DNA from: Bradyrhizobium centrolobii
Lineage (GTDB): Bacteria > Pseudomonadota > Alphaproteobacteria > Rhizobiales > Xanthobacteraceae
DNA: 64,000 nucleotides
Reading direction: 5' to 3'
Assembly: GCF_001641635.1 (NCBI RefSeq)
Contig: NZ_LUUB01000101.1
Coordinates: 1,448-65,447 of the forward strand
Shown here: positions 35,140 through 43,469 of the stretch, one piece after another
How the letters are laid out: the number at the start of each line of letters is the position of its first letter
Position numbering within the stretch: position 1 is the stretch's first letter
The notes under the pieces: generated by a model
Database searches by the model: none
What the model was told of the DNA's origin: nothing
The model's input: only the letters and a program-made list of their open reading frames with translations
Made by a program: the position numbers and the translations under genes

Positions 35140-35221
35140 TCGTCCGTTGCACGAACAACACATCGCGCGGCCGGTCCGACTAGACCGGCCCGGCCGCGGT
35201 TGACATCCGTTGACCGTTCCT

Positions 35222-35244
35222 GCGATGTTACATTGTAACATCGC
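35222..35244. promoter_or_regulatory. Probable Zur box (23-bp palindrome)
   Basis: GCGATGTTAC (35222-35231), ATT, GTAACATCGC (35235-35244): 10-bp perfect arms around a 3-bp centre. The inner ATGTTAC-N3-GTAACAT closely resembles the alphaproteobacterial Zur consensus ATGTTATA-N-TATAACAT in length and layout. It lies 44 nt before the DUF2946 gene and upstream of a ZnuD-like receptor gene, so zinc-dependent repression of both is likely. Confidence 0.72.
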
Positions 35245-35288
35245 GAAGGCCGGGGATTGGCGCCTCACGATGTGGGGTGCGTTTGCAA

Positions 35289-35693
35289 ATGAAATGGTTC
35301 CGGTCGAACATCAAGCACGGCGCTCGGCTCGCGCTTTTCGCGCTGCTGGTGCAGTTCGCACTGACATTCGGCCACAGCCACTGGTTCGCCCAGGCTGCGC
35401 CACTCGCCCAGCTATCGCTGCAGCAGACTGGCGGCCAGAAGAGTGTCGTCCCGATCGACGGCTCGGCGCTCCAGAAGCAATCGCCCTCAAGCCCCGACCG
35501 GGAGCAGCCAGGCGACGACAATTGCGCGATCTGCGCCGTGGTCGCGCTGGCGAGCAACGTCGTGTTCGCGACGCCGCCTCTGCTTCACCTGCCGCAAGCC
35601 GTCGAGCTGCTCCACCGCACTACCGACGCCGAGTTCATCCATCTGAAATCGGCCGGTACGGCCTTCCAGCCCCGCGCCCCTCCCGCGTCCTGA
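35289..35693 (+). CDS. DUF2946-like exported protein
   Basis: 134 residues. N-terminal hydrophobic signal (ARLALFALLVQFALTFGHSH), then a Pro/Ser linker and the motif DNCAICAVVALASN, with C-x2-C next to a hydrophobic helix, typical of DUF2946. The HSH and C-x2-C groups could bind metal. ATG 35289 was chosen over GTG 35277; neither has a strong ribosome site. It lies between a probable Zur box and the TonB receptor gene, suggesting a part in zinc acquisition or sensing. Confidence 0.78.
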   Translation: MKWFRSNIKHGARLALFALLVQFALTFGHSHWFAQAAPLAQLSLQQTGGQKSVVPIDGSALQKQSPSSPDREQPGDDNCAICAVVALASNVVFATPPLLHLPQAVELLHRTTDAEFIHLKSAGTAFQPRAPPAS

Positions 35694-35863
35694 CTTCCAA
35701 CGCTTGATAACGCCCGGACTCGTCGCGTTTGACGTAAAGCGCGGACGACCAGCCGGGAGCAGTTGAAGTCGAATTCCGTCGCATCGCGGCGGCAGGTCGC
35801 CTCCACCGAAAGTTTCATTGCCACAAGCAATCCTTCGGACGGCGCCTGACTGGAATCAGGACA

Positions 35864-38230
35864 ATGAATTTTGAATTGCGACGCGCGCAGCGTCTGGGCG
35901 GAGCAAGCCTGCTCCTGCTCGGCGCCGCCGCCACTCCGGCGCTGGCCCAAGAGCTGGCCCAAGACAAACCGGCGGCCACCGAGCTTCCCGCTGTAACGGT
36001 GACGGCTCCCAGCCCCATTCAGCGCAGGGCGGTCGTGCCGTCACGCACGACGAGCCGCGTGGCGCGCGCCGCACCGGCGCGCAACCGCGAACGTGCACCC
36101 GAAGCGCCTCCGCCGCCTGCCGCGCCTCAGCAAGGCGTGCTGCCGATCGTGACCAACCAGTTCGCCACCGTCACCGTCGTGCCGAACGAGGAGATCCGCC
36201 GCGAGGGCACTGCCCAACTCGGCGATCTCCTGTTTTCCAAGCCTGGCATTACGGGATCAACCTTTGCGCCGGGCGCGTCAAGCCGCCCGGTCATCCGAGG
36301 TCTCGATGTCAATCGCGTCGGTATCGTCGAGAACGGCACCAACGCCGGCGGCGCCTCGGATCTCGGCGAAGATCATTTCGTGCCGGTGGATCCGCTCGCC
36401 ACCAATCAGGTCGAGGTCATTCGCGGTCCGGCAGCGATGCGTTACGGCTCGACTTCGATCGGCGGCGTCGTAAGTGCGACCAACAACCGCATTCCGGACG
36501 CCCTACCCTCATGCGCAGCTCCGCCGTTCCAGTCCTATGGGCTGCCCGCGAAAGCGCCGCTGGCTGACACGCAATCATCACCTTGCGTGAACGTTGAGAC
36601 GCGCACGTCGGTGAGCTCCGTTGATCGTGGTGTCGATGGCGGCATCCTGCTCGATACCGGCGGCGGCAATTTCGCGTTTCATGCCGACGCCTATGGCCGC
36701 AAGGCCAGCGATTACAGCATCCCGAGCTATCCATACCTGTTCGACCACACCAGACCGGTCAACGGTCAGCAGCCGAACTCGGCCATGCAGGCGGATGGCG
36801 CGTCGATCGGCGGATCGTATATCTTCACGGGCGGCTTTATTGGCGCTGCAATTACACAAAACGATTCGCTCTATCACATCCCCGGCATCGATGGCGCCGA
36901 CCACAACACCCGTATCGACGCGCATCAGACCAAGATCACCACCAAGGGCGAGTACCGACCGGATGCGGCGGCAATCGACACGATCCGTTTCTGGGCCGGC
37001 GCGACCGACTACAGGCACAACGAGATCGGACTGGCCGATCCAACCGATCCCTTCAGCGACGGCGTACGCCAGACCTTCACCAACAAGGAGCAGGAACTGC
37101 GTATCGAAACGCAGCTAATGCCCTTTAATGCGCGATTCGCGGAAGTAACCACCGCGTTCGGGTTCCAGGCGGGCCATCAGGAGCTGACCGCGCCAAGTCC
37201 GGATGATCCGGGCTCGCTGTTCAACGGGCTGTGGAATCCGAACAACAACAACCGGGTCGCCGGTTACGTGTTCAATGAGTTCAAGTTCAGCGAACAGACC
37301 AAGGCGCAGATCGCCGGCCGTATCGAGCATGTCGAATTGCACGGCTCGACACCGAACTTCCCGGCCGACTACCTGCCCGACGGCGCGCCGCAGGTGAACA
37401 TCGCGCGCAATCCGTCCTTCACGCCAATCAGCGGCAGCGTCGGCCTGTTGCAGGATCTGCCGGGCGGCATGGTCGGCAGCATCACCGCGCAATATGTCGA
37501 GCGCGCGCCGAAGCCCGCCGAATTGTTCTCACGCGGCGCCCATGACGCCACCGCGACGTTCGATATCGGCAATCCGAATCTCCTGATTGAGACAGCGAAG
37601 TCGGTCGAGATCGGCCTGCGCAAGGCGACGGGGCCGTTCCGGTTCGAGGCGACTGCTTTCTACACGCGCTTTGACAACTTCATCTTCCGCCGGCTCACGG
37701 GCGTCATGTGCGACGACGATTTCGCGTCATGCGGCACGCCCGACGCCGAGCTGAACCAGGCCGTCTACTCGCAGCGCGACGCGACCTTCCGCGGCGGCGA
37801 ATTCCAGTCCCAGCTCGATGTCGGGGCGTTCCACGGCGGCATCTGGGGCATCGAAAACCAGTTCGACGTGGTCCGCGCCACCTTCACCGACGGCACCAAT
37901 GTGCCGCGCATTCCGCCCTTGCGGATGGGCGGCGGCGTGTTCTGGCGCGACGACAACTGGCTAATGCGCGTCAACCTGTTGCACGCCTTCGCGCAGAACA
38001 ACGTCGCCGTGATCGCGGAGACGCCGACGCCGGGCTACAACCTGCTGAAGGCTGAGGTCAGCTACAAGACGAAGCTCGCTTCGAACTGGTTCGGTGCACG
38101 CGAGATGACGGCCGGCATCGTCGGCAACAATCTCCTCAACGAGAGCATCCGCAACTCGGTGTCCTATACCAAGGACCAGGTACTGCTCCCGGGCATCGGC
38201 GTGCGCGCGTTCGCGAACTTCAAGTTCTAG
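35864..38230 (+). CDS. TonB-dependent receptor, ZnuD-like
   Basis: 788 residues. Signal peptide (ASLLLLGAAATPALAQ), TonB box region PAVTVTAP, plug domain with RPVIRGLDVNRVGIVENGTN and DHFVPVDPLATNQVEVIRGP, ALRYG-type AMRYGSTSIGGVVSATNNRI, then a 22-strand barrel ending in FANFKF with terminal phenylalanine. The plug sequence resembles zinc receptors of the ZnuD group. It should import zinc or a zinc complex through the outer membrane with TonB energy. The end overlaps the convergent GNAT gene by 11 nt. Confidence 0.9.
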   Translation: MNFELRRAQRLGGASLLLLGAAATPALAQELAQDKPAATELPAVTVTAPSPIQRRAVVPSRTTSRVARAAPARNRERAPEAPPPPAAPQQGVLPIVTNQFATVTVVPNEEIRREGTAQLGDLLFSKPGITGSTFAPGASSRPVIRGLDVNRVGIVENGTNAGGASDLGEDHFVPVDPLATNQVEVIRGPAAMRYGSTSIGGVVSATNNRIPDALPSCAAPPFQSYGLPAKAPLADTQSSPCVNVETRTSVSSVDRGVDGGILLDTGGGNFAFHADAYGRKASDYSIPSYPYLFDHTRPVNGQQPNSAMQADGASIGGSYIFTGGFIGAAITQNDSLYHIPGIDGADHNTRIDAHQTKITTKGEYRPDAAAIDTIRFWAGATDYRHNEIGLADPTDPFSDGVRQTFTNKEQELRIETQLMPFNARFAEVTTAFGFQAGHQELTAPSPDDPGSLFNGLWNPNNNNRVAGYVFNEFKFSEQTKAQIAGRIEHVELHGSTPNFPADYLPDGAPQVNIARNPSFTPISGSVGLLQDLPGGMVGSITAQYVERAPKPAELFSRGAHDATATFDIGNPNLLIETAKSVEIGLRKATGPFRFEATAFYTRFDNFIFRRLTGVMCDDDFASCGTPDAELNQAVYSQRDATFRGGEFQSQLDVGAFHGGIWGIENQFDVVRATFTDGTNVPRIPPLRMGGGVFWRDDNWLMRVNLLHAFAQNNVAVIAETPTPGYNLLKAEVSYKTKLASNWFGAREMTAGIVGNNLLNESIRNSVSYTKDQVLLPGIGVRAFANFKF

Positions 38231-38735
38231 CCTTGCTCCAGTCGGGGCCGACCGGCCCCGACACGCCTTCGAACGCGCCGTCGACGAGTTCGAACACCAG
38301 GACGCGGCTGGCGTCGACCGGACCCGGCATGATAACGCGCCCCTTCGGCACCGGCTTGAAGCCGACGCGGCTGTAATAGGGCTCGTCGCCGACCAGCAGC
38401 ACCAGTCGGTGGCCGTTTTCCTTCGCGTCCTTCAGCGCACGCTCCATCAACAGCCGCCCGACGCCACGGCCGCGGAACGGCGGCTCGACGGTGAGCGGCC
38501 CGAGCAGCAGCGCCGGCGTCTCGCCGATCAGGATCGGCAATTGCCGCACCGAGCCGACCATCAGCGTACCGATGCGCGCGGTGAAGGAGAGTTCGAGCAG
38601 ATGGTCGACGTGCTCGCGGATCCGGTAGGCGCTGAGCACGAAGCGGCCCGGGCCGAACGTGCGCTCGTGCAGCCGCTCGATCGCCTGGGCGTCGCCGGCG
38701 GCCTCGGGAAGGATGGTGAGGGAGAGATCGTTCAT
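38220..38735 (-). CDS. GNAT family N-acetyltransferase
   Basis: 171 residues. The acetyl-CoA site is PPFRGRGVGRLLMERALKDA (Q/RxxGxG/A), preceded by LLLGPLTVEP, and followed by LVLLVGDEPYYSRVGFKPVP. This version resembles YhbS-type acetyltransferases. The substrate is unknown. It converges on the TonB receptor gene with an 11-nt overlap at the 3' ends. A 51-bp genomic repeat starts 6 nt upstream of its start codon. Confidence 0.9.
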   Translation of the reverse strand: MNDLSLTILPEAAGDAQAIERLHERTFGPGRFVLSAYRIREHVDHLLELSFTARIGTLMVGSVRQLPILIGETPALLLGPLTVEPPFRGRGVGRLLMERALKDAKENGHRLVLLVGDEPYYSRVGFKPVPKGRVIMPGPVDASRVLVFELVDGAFEGVSGPVGPDWSKART

Positions 38736-38740
38736 GTCAG

Positions 38741-38791
38741 CATAGCGTTTTCGAGCGAAGTGAATCCCGGTCCGCGTTCAGAAAACGCGTC
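38741..38791. repeat. 51-bp CATAGCGTTTTCGAGCGAAG repeat
   Basis: Starts CATAGCGTTTTCGAGCGAAG and ends GAAAACGCGTC, with arms CGTTTTC and GAAAACG. The reverse complement matches 58090-58140 closely. This element is abundant in Bradyrhizobium genomes. It lies directly upstream of the GNAT gene. Confidence 0.85.
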
Positions 38792-39042
38792 AATATAGGA
38801 GGCGGAGTAGCATCTGGCGATGCGGAGGTCCATGGTAGCCAGGCGCCACTTCAGCTCCTTTTCAGCGCCGGTTGGGACAGATCGGCGAGCATCTTCATTT
38901 CGCGCGGCCCCCGCGTCACTGTATCGAGCACCAGCCCCGACGATCCCGACAGTACGCAGATCAGGCCGAAGGCGTACTTGGTAATCTTCAGCCGGTTTCC
39001 GTTACGCCCTGGCGCGAGGCGACTTACTAGAACAGGCCGACC
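38792..39042 (-). other. Intergenic stretch with an unresolved short frame
   Basis: No clear gene. On the minus strand an open frame ends at TGA 38851-38853 and reads LKITKYAFGLICVLSGSSGL, then VLDTVTRGPREMKMLADLS, hydrophobic and protein-like, but no start codon is found before the stop upstream. It may be a small membrane protein with a mutated start or a gene remnant. Confidence 0.3.
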
Positions 39043-39534
39043 TCACCGCCACGTCGCAATCACGGGCTTGCCGTTGAGCACCTCGGCGATCCGCAGCCGC
39101 GTCCCGGGCGTGGTCCCCTCGGGCAGCGCCGTGCTTGCGAAAAATCCGCATTCGATGATCTCGCGGTTGGGCTCGGGCAGGCGGTCCTGCCTGAAATGCC
39201 TAATGACGTAGACCGCGACGTGGTCGCGCCGGGAAACATGGCTGTTGAGGAAGATGCCGTGCAGCACCGGCTCTCCGGTGAGGTCGATGTCTCCCTCCTC
39301 CTTGAGCTCGCGCCGCATCGCCTCTTCCATGGTCTCGCCAAAGTCGACGCCCCCGCCCGGCAGATACCAGCCGGTGATGTAGCTGTGCTTGACCAGGAAC
39401 ACCCGGTTGTCCGGGTCAAGGACGACAGCGCGGACGCCGAGCGTCATGCCACGGACGACCAGGAAATAGGCGTGGAAGATTCGCCGCAGCAGCGGCTCGC
39501 ACCTCCGTCGCATCTGGTCCAGACGTTCCCCCAT
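39043..39534 (-). CDS. Nudix hydrolase
   Basis: 163 residues. The Nudix box is complete: GGGVDFGETMEEAMRRELKE followed by EGDI, within a fold beginning TLGVRAVVLDPDNRVFLVKH. Such enzymes hydrolyse nucleoside diphosphates linked to another moiety; the substrate is not evident. ATG 39534 was chosen; 8 residues further MRRRCEP is an alternative. It is divergent from the metallophosphoesterase gene. Confidence 0.9.
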   Translation of the reverse strand: MGERLDQMRRRCEPLLRRIFHAYFLVVRGMTLGVRAVVLDPDNRVFLVKHSYITGWYLPGGGVDFGETMEEAMRRELKEEGDIDLTGEPVLHGIFLNSHVSRRDHVAVYVIRHFRQDRLPEPNREIIECGFFASTALPEGTTPGTRLRIAEVLNGKPVIATWR

Positions 39535-39622
39535 CACGCCGCTTGCCAGGCCCCCTTCAAGCCGTCCTTGCCTCCACCGCCCGACCTTGCCATTACAGCG
39601 GAGCACTAGGCAATCGCGCTTC

Positions 39623-40507
39623 ATGGCACCGTTCACGCTCGCCCATCTCTCCGACCCGCATCTGCCGCCCCTGCCCAGGCCGCGGCTGATCGAGCTCGCG
39701 GGCAAGCGGGCGCTCGGTTACGTCAACTGGACGCGCAACCGCCACAAATACCAGCGCCGCGAGGTGCTCGACGCGCTGGTCGCCGACGTCCAGGCCCAGG
39801 CACCGGACCACATCGCGGTAACCGGCGATCTCGTCAACCTGGCCCTGGAGGCGGAATTTGCGCCGGCGCTGGCCTGGCTCGAAGGCGTCGGCCCGCCGGA
39901 TTGTGTCACGGCCATCCCGGGCAATCACGACGCCTATGTCAGCGCGACGAGTCACCGCTTCGGCGAGACGTTTCTGCACTACATCGCCGGCGATGCTCCG
40001 GCTGCCACTGCCTTCCCCGCAGTCCGCCGCCGCGGCCCCGTTGCGCTGATCAGCCTGTCCACGGCCGTGCCGACCCTGCCGCTGATGGCGACGGGCACGC
40101 TCGGCCGCGATCAGCTCGCAGCGCTCGAGCAGGTGCTCGCGCAGCTCGCGAGCGAAGACGTCTTCCGCGCCCTCCTCGTGCATCATCCGCTGCGCTCGAG
40201 CTCGCGCCACAAGCGACTGACAGATTCCGCCGATCTTCTCGCCCTGGTCGGGCGGCACGGCGTCGAGCTGATCCTGCACGGCCACGACCACGTGCATTCG
40301 ACGATGTGGTTCGAGGGCCCCAACGGCAAAATTCCCGCGATCGGCGTGCCGTCCGCCTCCGCGCTCGCACATGGTCGCTATCCGGCGGCGGCGTATAATT
40401 TGTTCGCCATCGAGAAGGACAATGCCGGCTGGCGCTGCGAACAAACGGTGCGCAGTCTCGATCATGGATTGCAGGCCCGGCAGATCAAGCACGCGCGGCT
40501 GATCTGA
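39623..40507 (+). CDS. Calcineurin-like metallophosphoesterase
   Basis: 294 residues. All metal-binding motifs are visible: D11-x-H13 in LSDPHLPPL, GDLVN, GNHDAY, the HHPLR histidine and GHDHVHST. This is the CpdA-like class III cyclic nucleotide phosphodiesterase and related phosphatases. The substrate is not determined by sequence. ATG 39623 is the first codon matching the family; upstream in-frame codons lie in the divergent promoter region. Confidence 0.92.
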   Translation: MAPFTLAHLSDPHLPPLPRPRLIELAGKRALGYVNWTRNRHKYQRREVLDALVADVQAQAPDHIAVTGDLVNLALEAEFAPALAWLEGVGPPDCVTAIPGNHDAYVSATSHRFGETFLHYIAGDAPAATAFPAVRRRGPVALISLSTAVPTLPLMATGTLGRDQLAALEQVLAQLASEDVFRALLVHHPLRSSSRHKRLTDSADLLALVGRHGVELILHGHDHVHSTMWFEGPNGKIPAIGVPSASALAHGRYPAAAYNLFAIEKDNAGWRCEQTVRSLDHGLQARQIKHARLI

Positions 40508-40515
40508 TCGACACT

Positions 40516-40620
40516 GCCATTCCGGAGCGCGCCAACGGCGCGAGCCCGGAATCCATCGGCCCGCAGTGCACGTGGATGAATGGATTCCGGGCTCGCACCT
40601 TCGGTGCGCCCCGGAATGAC
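40516..40620. repeat. GTCATTCCGGGG-type intergenic repeat, complete
   Basis: Begins GCCATTCCGGAGCGCGCC and ends GCCCCGGAATGAC; inner arms CCGGAATCCATC and GAATGGATTCCGG. It begins 9 nt after the metallophosphoesterase stop and lies between two convergent genes. Confidence 0.8.
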
Positions 40621-40643
40621 GAGGGGAGAGATTCGCGTAGGCT

Positions 40644-41198
40644 TCACCAGCTCCGCAAGACGGCAAGCACGGCGACGCCGAACAGGGCGGCGGCGCCGAG
40701 GATGAAGCCGAGCAGGAACGGCCAGATGCGCGAGCGGCGCCGCGCCGCGGGCACGGCGGGCTTCGGCTCGGGCAGAACGACCATCGCATGTTCGCGCTCG
40801 ATCATGCGGCGGGCGACATAGTCGGTGACCGCCTCGACGATCACGGCCGTGTCGTGCGATTCGGCGAGCACGATGCGGCCGAAGCGGGTGTCCTGGACGA
40901 ACCGGTACATCCGCTTGTCGCGTCCCATGACGATGTGCGCGACGACATCGATCCAGAGCCTCGGCGTATCGCCCTGACTGATGCCACGGTCGAACAGGTC
41001 GATCTGCTCGGGCACCTGCGCGAACAGCGGATCGAGCGCGTCGTTGAGAATCTCGAGCCGCGCGACCTCGGCATCGCGCAGGTCGACGACGACACCGGTG
41101 CGGTCGGCGGCCTCGATCCGTGCCCGCAGCAGCGCGTCGCGCAGCCGCACCGGGCGCGCCTGGCTGGCATGGATCCCGCTCGTCTCGGGCTCTGACAT
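40644..41198 (-). CDS. Hypothetical protein with C-terminal membrane anchor
   Basis: 184 residues. The first 140 are soluble, alpha/beta-looking (VVVDLRDAEVARLEILNDAL, LWIDVVAHIVMGRDKRMYRF, YVARRMIEREHAM). A basic linker (AARRRSR) precedes a C-terminal transmembrane helix (IWPFLLGFILGAAALFGVAV), so the bulk probably faces the cytoplasm. I do not recognise the family; it appears conserved-like by composition. Stands alone. Confidence 0.8.
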   Translation of the reverse strand: MSEPETSGIHASQARPVRLRDALLRARIEAADRTGVVVDLRDAEVARLEILNDALDPLFAQVPEQIDLFDRGISQGDTPRLWIDVVAHIVMGRDKRMYRFVQDTRFGRIVLAESHDTAVIVEAVTDYVARRMIEREHAMVVLPEPKPAVPAARRRSRIWPFLLGFILGAAALFGVAVLAVLRSW

Positions 41199-41308
41199 TT
41201 TCGGCCTCGCTACTCGACAACGGCCGTTAACCTATCAGCAACCAAAACGTCCGCAAAGGGTCCATAATTCCAGATACTTACGGTGCCCACAGCCGGTTCA
41301 CCTGTGCC

Positions 41309-41347
41309 AAAAACAGACGATCCCACCCAGGCAGCGCCTGGATGGGA
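41309..41347 (-). terminator. Rho-independent terminator of aceA-DUF4170
   Basis: On the minus strand TCCCATCCAGGC, loop GCT, GCCTGGGTGGGA (12 bp with one G-U pair), then TCGTCTG and five T (41313-41309). It lies 49 nt past the DUF4170 stop. Confidence 0.82.
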
Positions 41348-41395
41348 CCCTCCGTCCTTGGACGTCTTCTTCAATTTGAGCCGGCAGCAATGCCG

Positions 41396-41608
41396 TTAGG
41401 CTGCCGGGGCGCGCTGCGGCTCCTCCACGATCGAGAAGCGGACGCCGGCCTTGTGGCGGCTCTCTTCCGACACTTCGCGCCAGCAGTCCTCGGCTTCCTT
41501 GCGGGTCTTGAACGGACCTTTGACCTGGGCCGAGCCTTCCACGAGCTTGTGGAAGTTCATCGAGCCGAACTCGCCGCCGATCACCCAGAAATTGCTGCCT
41601 TTGGTCAT
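41396..41608 (-). CDS. DUF4170 domain protein
   Basis: 70 residues. It has FWVIGGEFGSMNFHKLVEGS and GPFKTRKEAEDCWREVSEES, the DUF4170 fold, which resembles a small ferredoxin-like domain. ATG 41608 has AGGAG 8 nt upstream, giving start and length. It begins 23 nt after the aceA stop on the same strand, and a terminator follows, so it is the second gene of the aceA transcript. Function unknown. Confidence 0.88.
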   Translation of the reverse strand: MTKGSNFWVIGGEFGSMNFHKLVEGSAQVKGPFKTRKEAEDCWREVSEESRHKAGVRFSIVEEPQRAPAA

Positions 41609-41631
41609 TGCCAGTCTCCTCAATTCCACCG

Positions 41632-43263
41632 TTAGCCGAACTGGTTCATCGTGTTGTGGACGCCGCCCGCCTTCAGGGCGGCCTCGCCGGCGAAGTACTC
41701 CTTGTGATCGTCGCCGATGTCGGAGCCGGCCATGTTCTGATGCTTCACGCAGGCGATGCCCTGACGGATCTCGGCGCGCTGGACGTTCTTCACATAGCCG
41801 AGCATGCCCTGCTCGCCGAAGTATTCCCTCGCCAGATTGTCGGTCGAGAGCGCCGCCGTGTGATAGGTCGGCAGCGTGATCAGATGGTGGAAGATGCCGG
41901 CGCGCTTCGCTGAATCGGCCTGGAATGTGCGGATACGCTCGTCGGCTTCCTTCGCCAGCGGCGTGTCGTCGTATTCCGCCTTCATCAGTTCGGCACGATT
42001 GTACTTGCTGACGTCCTTGCCGGCTTCCTTCATCGCGTCGTAGACCTGCCAGCGGAAGTTGAGCGTCCAGTTGAAGGACGGCGAGTTGTTGTAGGCCAGC
42101 TTCGCGTTCGGGACCACCTTGCGGATCCGATCGACCATCTTGGCGATCTGCTCAATATGCGGCTTCTCGGTTTCGATCCACAAGAGGTCGGCACCGTTCT
42201 GCAGCGAGGTGATGCAGTCCAGCACGCAGCGGTCTTCGCCGGTGCCGGGGCGGAACTGATAGAGGTTAGAGGGCAGCCGCTTCGGACGCATCATCTTGCC
42301 GTTCCGGTTGATGATGACATCACCGTTGCGGGCGTTCTCCGCCGTCACTTCCTCGCAATCCAGGAAGCTGTTGTACTGGTCGCCGATATCACCGGGCTTG
42401 TGGCTGACCGCGATCTGCTGCGTGAGGCCGGCGCCGAGCGAGTCGGTGCGGGTCACGACGACGCCGTCTTCGACTCCCAGTTCGAGGAACGCGTGGCGGC
42501 AGGCACGAATCTTCGCGAGGAAGACGTCGTGCGGCACGGTCACCTTGCCGTCCTGGTGGCCGCACTGCTTCTCGTCCGAGACCTGGTTTTCAATCTGCAG
42601 GGCGCACGCGCCCGCTTCGATCATCTTCTTGGCGAGCAGATAGGTCGCTTCCGCGTTGCCGAAGCCGGCATCGATGTCGGCGATGACGGGCACGACATGG
42701 GTCTGGAAATTGTCGATCTTCTCGATCAGCGCCTTTTCCTTCGCCGCGTCGCCTTCCTTGCGGGCGGCATCGAGCGCGCGGAAGATATCGTTCAGCTCGC
42801 GCGAGTCGGCCTGACGCAGGAAGGTGTAGAGCTCCTCGATCAGGGCCGACACCGAGGTCTTCTCATGCATCGACTGGTCGGGCAGCGGTCCGAACTCGGA
42901 ACGGAGCGCCGCGATCATCCAGCCGGACAGGTACAGGTAGCGGCGATCGGTCGTGCCGAAATGCTTCTTGACCGAGATCAGCTTCTGCTGGGCGATGAAG
43001 CCGTGCCAGCAGCCCAGCGACTGGGTGTACTTGGTGGGATCGCCGTCATAGGCGGCCATGTCGGCTCGCATCAGCGCCGCGGTGTAGCGGGCGACGTCGA
43101 GGCCGGTCTTGAAGCGATTCTGCAGGCGCATGCGCGCCACGGCTTCGGCCGTCACGCCGTTCCAGGTCGGCTTGGTGTCGAGGAGCGCCTGGGCCGCCTC
43201 GATCTCGCTCTGATACGAAGCAGGGAGGGTCCGATCGCTGATCCCGCGTGGCTGGTAATTCAT
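41632..43263 (-). CDS. aceA: Isocitrate lyase
   Basis: 543 residues, the long-form isocitrate lyase. It cleaves isocitrate to succinate and glyoxylate in the glyoxylate bypass. The catalytic cysteine is Cys234 in DEKQCGHQDGK; VVTRTDSLGAGLT and NGADLLWIETEKPH match the active-site barrel. GAGAGG lies about 8 nt before ATG 43263. It is divergent from a ScfR/RamB-type regulator gene, which probably controls it in response to acetate or acyl-CoA. Confidence 0.97.
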   Translation of the reverse strand: MNYQPRGISDRTLPASYQSEIEAAQALLDTKPTWNGVTAEAVARMRLQNRFKTGLDVARYTAALMRADMAAYDGDPTKYTQSLGCWHGFIAQQKLISVKKHFGTTDRRYLYLSGWMIAALRSEFGPLPDQSMHEKTSVSALIEELYTFLRQADSRELNDIFRALDAARKEGDAAKEKALIEKIDNFQTHVVPVIADIDAGFGNAEATYLLAKKMIEAGACALQIENQVSDEKQCGHQDGKVTVPHDVFLAKIRACRHAFLELGVEDGVVVTRTDSLGAGLTQQIAVSHKPGDIGDQYNSFLDCEEVTAENARNGDVIINRNGKMMRPKRLPSNLYQFRPGTGEDRCVLDCITSLQNGADLLWIETEKPHIEQIAKMVDRIRKVVPNAKLAYNNSPSFNWTLNFRWQVYDAMKEAGKDVSKYNRAELMKAEYDDTPLAKEADERIRTFQADSAKRAGIFHHLITLPTYHTAALSTDNLAREYFGEQGMLGYVKNVQRAEIRQGIACVKHQNMAGSDIGDDHKEYFAGEAALKAGGVHNTMNQFG

Positions 43264-43376
43264 GTGCGCGCCTCTCTAATCGACATTCTTGACAGTGCAT
43301 TGCGAAATGCGTGGCAAGAGCTAAACGCGAGAAAGCGAAGTTCGTAAAGGGACCTTGTATTTGAATGGTGATGTCA

Positions 43377-43422
43377 TGTAACATCAGAACATGTAATAGA
43401 TGTTATTTTGTAAAGTCTGTAA
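43377..43422. promoter_or_regulatory. Cluster of TGTAA motifs between aceA and its regulator
   Basis: TGTAA occurs at 43377, 43392, 43409 and 43418 in an AT-rich 46-bp stretch, with related TGTTA at 43401. The region lies in the 206-bp divergent promoter. RamB-type regulators bind A/T-rich repeats in glyoxylate genes, so these are candidate operator half-sites. Confidence 0.45.
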
Positions 43423-43469
43423 ATATATAGGTCAATTAGACTGTCCTTAACGCGTCTGGAGACCCGAGA

